Origin: Dentipellis sp. KUC8613 | Lineage: Eukaryota; Basidiomycota; Agaricomycetes; Russulales; Hericiaceae | Length of the DNA: 64,000 nt | Direction of reading: 5' to 3' | NCBI GenBank assembly: GCA_002286715.1 | Contig: NSJX01000006.1 | Location: forward strand, 434,001-498,000 | Part shown: positions 57,640-64,000 of the stretch, piece after piece | Layout: the number at the start of each line of letters is the position of its first letter | Numbering within the stretch: position 1 is the first letter of the stretch | Notes under the pieces: generated by a model | What the model saw: the letters and a program-made list of their open reading frames with translations, nothing else | The model's database searches: none | Told to the model about the DNA's origin: nothing | Translations under genes and position numbers: made by a program

Positions 57640-59402
57640 ATGTCCGCAGCAAGAGTTGCTTTGCGTTGCGCAGGCCGACGCGTCCACGGCCGCACCGCGC
57701 CGTTGACGAGCGCGTCGCAGTCGCAGCGGCGCCATGCGAGCTCGTTCTACAACACTGCCATCGCAGGCCTGACATCCGAGCAGCAGGAGGTGCGTGCCTC
57801 GACGTCGAGCATGACAGGATCAACTAACACCATTGATGCTCGCCGCTCGACGCCCCCAGTTCCGCAATGCCGTGTCCGAATTCGCGCAGCGTGAAGTCGC
57901 CCCGCGAGCCGCCGACATCGACAAGTCGAACAATTTCCCTATGGTACGCACGTCGCACCTGACAGCGATCATTGAAGACTGACGTGCCCGCATCAGGATC
58001 TCTGGGAGAAGCTCGGGGACATGGGCCTGCTCGGCGTGACCGTATCGTCCAAGTACGGCGGGATCGAGCAGGGCTACTTCGAGCACACGCTCGCGATGGA
58101 GGAGCTCTCGCGCGCCTCGGGCTCCGTCGCGCTCTCGTACGGCGCGCACTCGAACCTCTGCGTGAACCAGATCCACCGGCACGGCACGGACGCGCAGAAG
58201 GCCAAGTACCTCCCGGACCTCGTGTCGGGCAAGAAAGTGGGCAGTCTCGCGATGAGCGAGCCCGGCTCGGGGAGCGACGTCGTGAGCATGAAGCTGAGGG
58301 CGGACAAGGTCGACGGCGGATACGTGCTCAATGGCAATAAGTTTTGGTGCGTTCCGGAATGATTGAGGCGGGTGGGAGTTATGAAAAACTCAGACGCGTG
58401 CAGGATCACGAATGGCCCGATCGCATCGACGCTGGTGGTCTACGCGAAGACCGCTCCCGAGAAGGGGTCGAAAGGCATCACAACCTTCATCGTCGAGAAG
58501 GGCTTCGACGGCTTCTCTACACACCAGAAACTCGATAAATTTGGAATGCGGGGTAGCGATACCTGCGAATTGGTATTTGAAAATTGCTTCGTTCCAGAAG
58601 GTGGGCATATTTCAGTCTCACGAACCCAATGCTCCGAAATGTTTGCTGACCCCCACTGTTCCCAGAGAATGTTCTGGGAAGAATCGGCGGAGGTGCCGCA
58701 GTGCTCATGTCTGGTCTGGATCTGGAGCGGCTCGTGCTCAGCGGTGGTCCACTGGGGTATGTACCGCGGCTTTAACTACCTCGCAGCCAGGCTTATCGGC
58801 AACTGCGCACGATAGCTTGATGCAGGCTGCGTTCGACTACGCCGTCGAGTACGTTCACGACCGGAAACAATTTGGGGCGCCTGTTGGCACCTTCCAATTA
58901 ATGCAAGGCGAGTGGCACGCCTCCTTCCTGGAAAACAGATGCTGAACGTCAGGGCCGCTCTGCAGGGAAGATTGCAGATATGTACACGAATCTGAACGCT
59001 AGCAGATCGTACGTGTATGCTGTGGCACGAGCATGCGATCAAGGCCAGATCAGTCGACGGGTGAGTTCTGCTTACCGATGCTTCCATATCTTCACGTCCA
59101 GTCCAGGGACTTACCGCCGCCGATATCCAGGACTGCGCAGGGGCGATCCTCTACTCCACGGAGAAGGCCGTCGAAGTGGCCTCCGAGAGCATGCAGTGCC
59201 TGGGCGGAAATGGCTACATTAATGGTAACGTGCACTCTCTCGGGTATCTCGGAGCTCTGAATAATCTTGTGAATTGTTGCAGACTACCCTGTGGGCAGGA
59301 TTCTGCGCGATGCGCGACTCTATACCGTCGGTGCGGGCACGCAGGAGATTCGGCGCATGCTGATTGGCCGCGAGTTCAACCAAGAGCTCGCGGCACAGTA
59401 GC
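57640..59402 (+). CDS. Isovaleryl-CoA dehydrogenase (mitochondrial)
   Basis: FAD enzyme of leucine breakdown, oxidising isovaleryl-CoA to 3-methylcrotonyl-CoA. It starts [19 protein letters not shown], an Arg-rich mitochondrial leader. The acyl-CoA dehydrogenase core follows: [67 protein letters not shown], spliced [29 protein letters not shown], and [17 protein letters not shown], whose Glu is in the position of the catalytic base of human IVD. It ends with [30 protein letters not shown] and [12 protein letters not shown]. The position of this Glu separates IVD from most other acyl-CoA dehydrogenases. Seven or so short introns. Confidence 0.95.
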
Positions 59403-60890
59403 TGGGGCTATCTGCGACTCGGACTCGTGCACTATTGGATGGAAATTGTATCATTATCATAGGGTTCGGTACGGAGCATGCTACGAACGCAGGGGACCGC
59501 CTGCAGATGCCTTAGGGGCTACTAAACCATAACATTGCGCAGTTTTGATATAGAGGTTCAGTCTGAACGCTGCTCGAAACCGAACCAGGACCGCGGTCTG
59601 TCTGACGAAATGCACCCTGGAACGGATTCGGAGAGCAGAGGAGGGTCTGGGAAGACGCACTGGCATGGACCCTCGATATTGGGCGTTTGTCTTGGCTGAG
59701 CACCAGTAAATCTGGCCAAACGAGGAATTATCTACCTCCACAGTAGGACCATCAATTCAGTTGAACCGATCGGGCCGACAGTCAGCCCTCGCGAAGACAC
59801 TACTGCCTTCTCTTGGGTCCGTGGCGAGCGTGTGCCAAGGGTAGGCACCGACGGTCCACCCAACTGCATCCTTGGCTGGTCCCGAGATCGATAATTCCTG
59901 CAGCTTGTGCAAGAATTCGATACATGAGCCTCTGCTGCAACGAGCCATACCCTCCGGGCCGCGGGATCTGTTTTTAAAAATTAACGATAACTTTTCTGCC
60001 TGTATTTGCGACTGAATTCAAGGTTTGCTTACAGATATACACGGCTCCGCTTGTTACTCCACAACTGCAACCACAGGCTTTGCCTAGGCACGAGTCTGCG
60101 CGTTTGTAAGTATCTACGCTTTAGGAAGCCGCGATAGTGAAATGACCAATGAAACGCTGGCGAGCTGCTCAGGCCCGGGATTGGGACCAACGTGCGGTGC
60201 AGCTGCCGTGCCTACACGTATGAGTCCTTGGGCACGGGCAGATTCCTTCAGGTCGAGGAAAGATCCGCCGAAACTAGTTGACGGTCGCGGAGTTCCAAAC
60301 GCCCTCTACCCAAAGTGTCCTATTTGGAATTCCTCGAGCTCCTGACATTGAAGTCCAGAATGAGATGTGGTAAGAGGCTCATCATTCCGGCTTTGAATGC
60401 GACTTACGCACCTCATTGTCCTCAGGGTCGCGAAATATCGTCTCGTATGCGGCGTGGTATACGTAGTAGCGTGCTGCTACGCTTTGACGTCGATGGTACG
60501 GAATTGGACTACAGCTTTGAATCTTGGCGAGCAATCTAAGATGGCGAGCTATTGATTTTCGATAACGCTGTAGCTCTTGCAATACAAACGTGATCGGTGG
60601 ACCGTGGAGGGGACCACCCCGAGTTCGGCACCCCGAGGTATGGTATGTCATAAGCGCACTATAGCGAGATACGGACCGCCGGCCATAATCTCCACTAGGC
60701 CTTTGGCCCCTCTTGGACGTTCTAGAAATGCGGAAACCATAGATTGGCCTTTTAAAGCCGGGCAGTCTCATCTTGAGTCCGTGCTCGGATATTGCTCGTC
60801 GGCCTTATATGCTAGCCTTCTGGAGCAGATTCGACCTTCATACCCACCATTACCCTTCTGATACCTTCAGCCCTTCCTCCTGCAGGTGCC
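59403..60890. other. Intergenic region before the Zn2Cys6 gene
   Basis: 1.5 kb without a supported gene. The open frames are short and AT/GC-mixed. Promoter-like elements are listed at its 3' end. Confidence 0.45.
60743..60811 (+). promoter_or_regulatory. Inverted CCAAT and TATA-like elements of the Zn2Cys6 gene
   Basis: ATTGG (60743-60747, CCAAT on the other strand) and TTATATG (60805-60811) lie about 145 and 85 bases before the ATG at 60891, a usual core promoter arrangement. Confidence 0.4.
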
Positions 60891-62313
60891 ATGGATCCGG
60901 CCTACATCACCAGCGAAGGATATTCGGTGTCGTCTAAACCTATCTACCCTCTCGACGCCCACCCATCGCCAACCCCCCGCGCCCAACAGATGCCGCCCCG
61001 CACCCAGAGTCACATTCCGTTTACCGAGACCTCGAACGGCTATATCAATCCTGCGTGGAACGCCTTCAGCCTCCGCCTTCCCGACGCTGGTCAGGGTTGG
61101 TCAAGCCCAGCCGGCTTGAACTTTATACCCTTCCATCCGGGACCCTCGATTCCCATGCATCCCAGCCCGCTTATCCACGACAACACCTCGTTCGTGCCGC
61201 CCGTCGTGCAAGAGGAGACGCGAAATCCTGACAACCATGGCCTGTCCCCGTCCCGCCAGCGCACCATCCAGGCCTGCGACAAGTGCCGCGATAGGAAGAC
61301 CAAGGCACGTCCACAGCGCTCTGATCCGTGGCCCCTCTGACCAACGTCTTCGACAGTGCTCCGGAACCCGCCCTGTGTGCGAGAGGTGCGCAGCGCGCGG
61401 CCTCATCTGCCACTACTCCGTGAGCAGGGACATCCGTACGAGAGGCCCGCCGAAGACCCGCGTGCGCTCCATATCCTCAGCCGCGGACATGCCATCGCCC
61501 CAAGCAAGCCGCCGACCCAGCGACGCAGCTGTTGCCGTCGGTCGCCGACCACATTCGCAAGACTTTGGCACCTTCCCCCGTTCCAGCTCCCCGACCTTCC
61601 ATGTGCCTGCGCTGCAAACTGGAGATCAGCCGTACGAGCGGCTGTGGAATGCGGACTCATCTTCTGCGTACTCGCCTCTCAGTTCCCTCCCGAGCAGCCG
61701 GAAGTCCAGCCTTCCCACTTCGACAGCACTGCCTGTACGAAACGGCAATGCGAATACCCCCGGCGCGGCGATGTTCGAGCAGTTCATCCAGTTCCCTCTA
61801 TCGTCGCCGCGGAGTCAGTGGGAAAGTGGCGGTGGCTCCCGGTCCGTTACTTATTTTGCTATCGCTTATTGTCTATTGTCCTGATAACGCTTTGTACATA
61901 AATATAGGCCACCTTCGTCGAACGCCTCGAGCCTCAGTCTCACCTCGAGCTCCGGCTCGTCCTTTGACGCCATCCCACACCCACACATGACCTCGAAACC
62001 CCCTTTCGTCGCCACCCACACCGCCCGCACCAGCTCCGATACGTCATCGTCGTCATTCGGCTCGCCATCGTCCCCCGCCCGCCCGGATGGTATTGTACAC
62101 GCATCTCCCTCTGCGCAGGGACCGCAGATGTACAAGTACACGCCAAACGAGTTCTTTGCGATGATGCAGGACGAGCCGGCCAATACCGTCACACCGCGTG
62201 TTGATGCGGAGGGCCACGTCCACGACGGGACAATGTCTGTCGCCACCGCGCCCGAGCGGGAGCTGGTCGGCGAGCTGAGCTTCATGTCGCAGTTTGTCGG
62301 CTCGACCGGGTAG
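60891..62313 (+). CDS. Zn2Cys6 binuclear cluster transcription factor
   Basis: Fungal DNA-binding regulator of unknown target. It starts MDPAYITSEGYSVSSKPIY. After about 128 residues of Pro-rich sequence the cluster reads ACDKCRDRKTK, then after an intron CSGTRPVCERC and AARGLICHYS, giving C-x2-C-x6-C-x6-C-x2-C-x6-C. The intron (61305-61356) cuts directly before the third cysteine and appears to use a GC donor. Downstream lies a Ser/Pro-rich region and, after a second intron, another Ser-rich region (SFDAIPHPHM, MYKYTPNEFFAMMQDEP) ending FMSQFVGSTG. There is no fungal-specific TF middle homology domain, so it is a short member of the class. Confidence 0.9.
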
Positions 62314-63123
62314 CCGTCATCTACTATCTCTTGAACACATCGCGGACAATTGTTGCGTAAGTCGCGCATATTTATGGACATCAGGGCGTCGTTGCTAATC
62401 AGTCCTGCGTATAGTACGCTCTATTTAAATCGCACTTGTATCATACTGGTTCCTGCTGGTTGTATTACTATCTCGTTCTGTATTCTACCGCTGCTGTACC
62501 CTTACAATGCATTGTTGTCGAGTGCCACTCATGCGCGGCTGGGACCTTCGCGGTCAGAGCCAGACAATTCGGTCGATAGGAGCGGGCAAGTTGACGTATG
62601 TATACGGGTGTTTGCGGTCAACGCTCTTGTGACTTGCGGGGGATAATTCCACGGCAGGTCATCGGTGGCTCCGAAGGAGGTACAGGTCAGTAGCGATGGT
62701 CCATCTTAGCATTGTCCGTGGATCATCTGTCCGTGACCAATCATCCTTCTCCGTTGCCACTAGCCATTCAGCGCGCAATGAATTCATGCGCTAGGAATGC
62801 ACATTGGCTAGCCGTTCCTCACATGGCCTATCTGTGACGCAAAGGGGACGCTCTAGTCAGTAGTCACAGATCCCGGAGGCAGATGCTCCCACTAGCTCAC
62901 TCAGGCTCGCAAGGCACGACCACGGGGTCGGGGGGTACAGATTAATACAGCATGGTAATTCAACGGGAATAGCGTAGATACAGGCGAAAGAAACACGGCC
63001 AATTTCGATAAGTTACAGTAATATGAACAACCCGACTAACCTCGGCGTCGCGGTGACGGTATTGCTAGTGATACACTATTATTGCACAAAAAACACAGAC
63101 GGAGGCGGCTGATATCCCTTTTC
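62314..63123. other. Intergenic region between convergent genes at the right end
   Basis: 0.8 kb between the Zn2Cys6 stop and the stop of the last gene. No gene, repeat or RNA is recognised. Confidence 0.45.
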
Positions 63124-64000
63124 TCAGCCACCATAGTTCTGGCCTCTGAACTGCGCGGTGAAGTCCGTGCCCGGGAGCCCGATGTGGTTCGGGGCGTTCG
63201 GGCGCACGATGGTGTGCGCGAGTGCGGTGCGGTCTTCGGCTACTGGGGCCAGTTCCTGGTGGAATTGGCGAAGCGGCGACGGCTGGTACCTGCTCGGTCC
63301 AGCGGTCCAAGTGTCGCGACGTCCGAACGAAGACGACGAGGAAGAGGCGCGGGGGATGTGAGCGGCGGGGCCAAGGTCCGGTTGGGTCTGGTGACGGACG
63401 AGGGGCTGCGGGGCGGGCTGCAGGCGGTAGTGCGACTGGGTGGGAGAAGGGCGCATCTGGCTGGCGTATTGCTGACGCTGGAGCTGGAACTGGGTCTGGG
63501 TCTGGGGCCGAGTGGGCAGCGGGGTCGGGTCGTTGACCTGCACGGTGTCCTTGAACATCGGCCAGGATTCGTACAGCGTAGGGAAGGGTTCGAAGAATCC
63601 TGAGTACGCCTGGATTTGCTGGTCGAGGAACCTGGAGTGACGATATTCCTCGACGTCAGTGAGCTGCGGCAGCATCGAGCTGTCGAATTCGAACCTGTGC
63701 GAACGACCCGCCCATTAAGCAGAAAATCTCGAGCAGACATTAGGGCCGCTTACCTGTAGTACGGGCAGCACCAAACCTCGTGGAATATGTCTTTCTCCAA
63801 CTCGGACAGCGCGTGGTTGATTTCTTCTATCCTCCTGATATATCTGTTGCATGTAGCGCACCACATCAACGGCTACAGATTTTATTATCAGTGGAGACCG
63901 GCGCACGCGGGATAACGAGGAGTATACCTTCTTCTCTATCGGAAGCTGGGCGCAGCAACAAACTTGAACTGTGGGCTGGGTCGTCGAAGCGGGCCCAGCG
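63124..64000 (-). CDS. Unknown protein with Cys-containing helix region, 5' end outside the window
   Basis: Minus-strand gene cut by the window edge. Three exons splice in frame: one ending QVCCCAQLPIEKK, one with PLMWCATCNRYIRRIEEIN and LSELEKDIFHEVWCCPYYR, and the last with FEFDSSMLPQLTDVEEYRHS, QAYSGFFEPFPTLYESWPMF and a Gln/Pro/Thr/Ser-rich tail to the stop at 63124. Introns are 63.68-63.76 kb (short) and 63.87-63.93 kb. Several cysteines (CCC, C-x2-C, CC) could bind metal, and the middle exon is predicted helical by its heptad-like spacing. I recognise no family. It may be lineage-specific. Confidence 0.6.

Overview
The window is nuclear DNA of a basidiomycete fungus, most likely a mushroom-forming agaricomycete. 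The supporting signs are genes split by many short introns (about 48-75 bases, GT-AG), compact gene spacing on both strands, moderately high GC, and a gene set that fits this group: a white collar-2 type GATA factor, a Clp1 (clampless1)-like protein, DASH subunit Dad3, Hop1 and a Zn2Cys6 factor. I see no bacterial operons, no viral or CRISPR sequence, no convincing tRNA or rRNA gene, and no intact transposon.

Layout. 0.4-3.6 kb (-): GID7/WDR26. 4.4-8.3 kb (+): meiotic axis protein HOP1. 10.7-14.3 kb (+): DOA1/PLAA. 15.8-16.7 kb (+): histidine phosphatase. 16.9-19.1 kb (+): vacuolar Ca2+/H+ exchanger. 20.2-21.5 kb (-): GTR1/RagA GTPase. 22.0-22.7 kb (-): lumazine synthase RIB4, divergent from 22.9-24.6 kb (+) SRP40/Nopp140. 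24.8-26.7 kb (-): TilS. 27.6-30.3 kb (-): YTH m6A reader. 30.7-32.6 kb (+): Gfd2/YDR514C-like RNase H-fold gene of mixed composition. 32.9-34.6 kb (+): PAC1/LIS1. 35.4-37.0 kb (+): a probable AGC-type pseudokinase. 37.7-38.7 kb (-): Clp1-like protein. 41.4-41.9 kb (+): DAD3. 42.1-43.6 kb (-): ARPC1. 44.1-45.7 kb (-): WC-2. 46.2-47.8 kb (-): SDR oxidoreductase. 48.9-55.3 kb (-): large kinesin. 55.9-57.3 kb (+): IPK1. 57.6-59.4 kb (+): isovaleryl-CoA dehydrogenase. 60.9-62.3 kb (+): Zn2Cys6 regulator. 63.1-64.0 kb (-): unknown gene running off the end.

Most genes are unlinked housekeeping functions: protein turnover, TORC1 signalling, riboflavin, calcium, inositol phosphates and leucine breakdown. 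Several concern chromosomes and the cytoskeleton (HOP1, PAC1, DAD3, ARPC1, kinesin), but nothing shows that they form one regulated unit.

The points most worth a second look are: a 9-base microexon in HOP1 that carries a PHD zinc ligand and whose skipping would give an immediate stop; an 11/22-residue E-H-x-x-A-L periodicity in the kinesin tail; the degenerate kinase; the Gfd2-like gene with its composition break, RS-rich insertion and two upstream hairpins; and a GC-AG intron cutting the zinc cluster of the Zn2Cys6 factor. All gene models are hand-spliced from reading frames and splice signals, so exact exon ends and some starts are inference.
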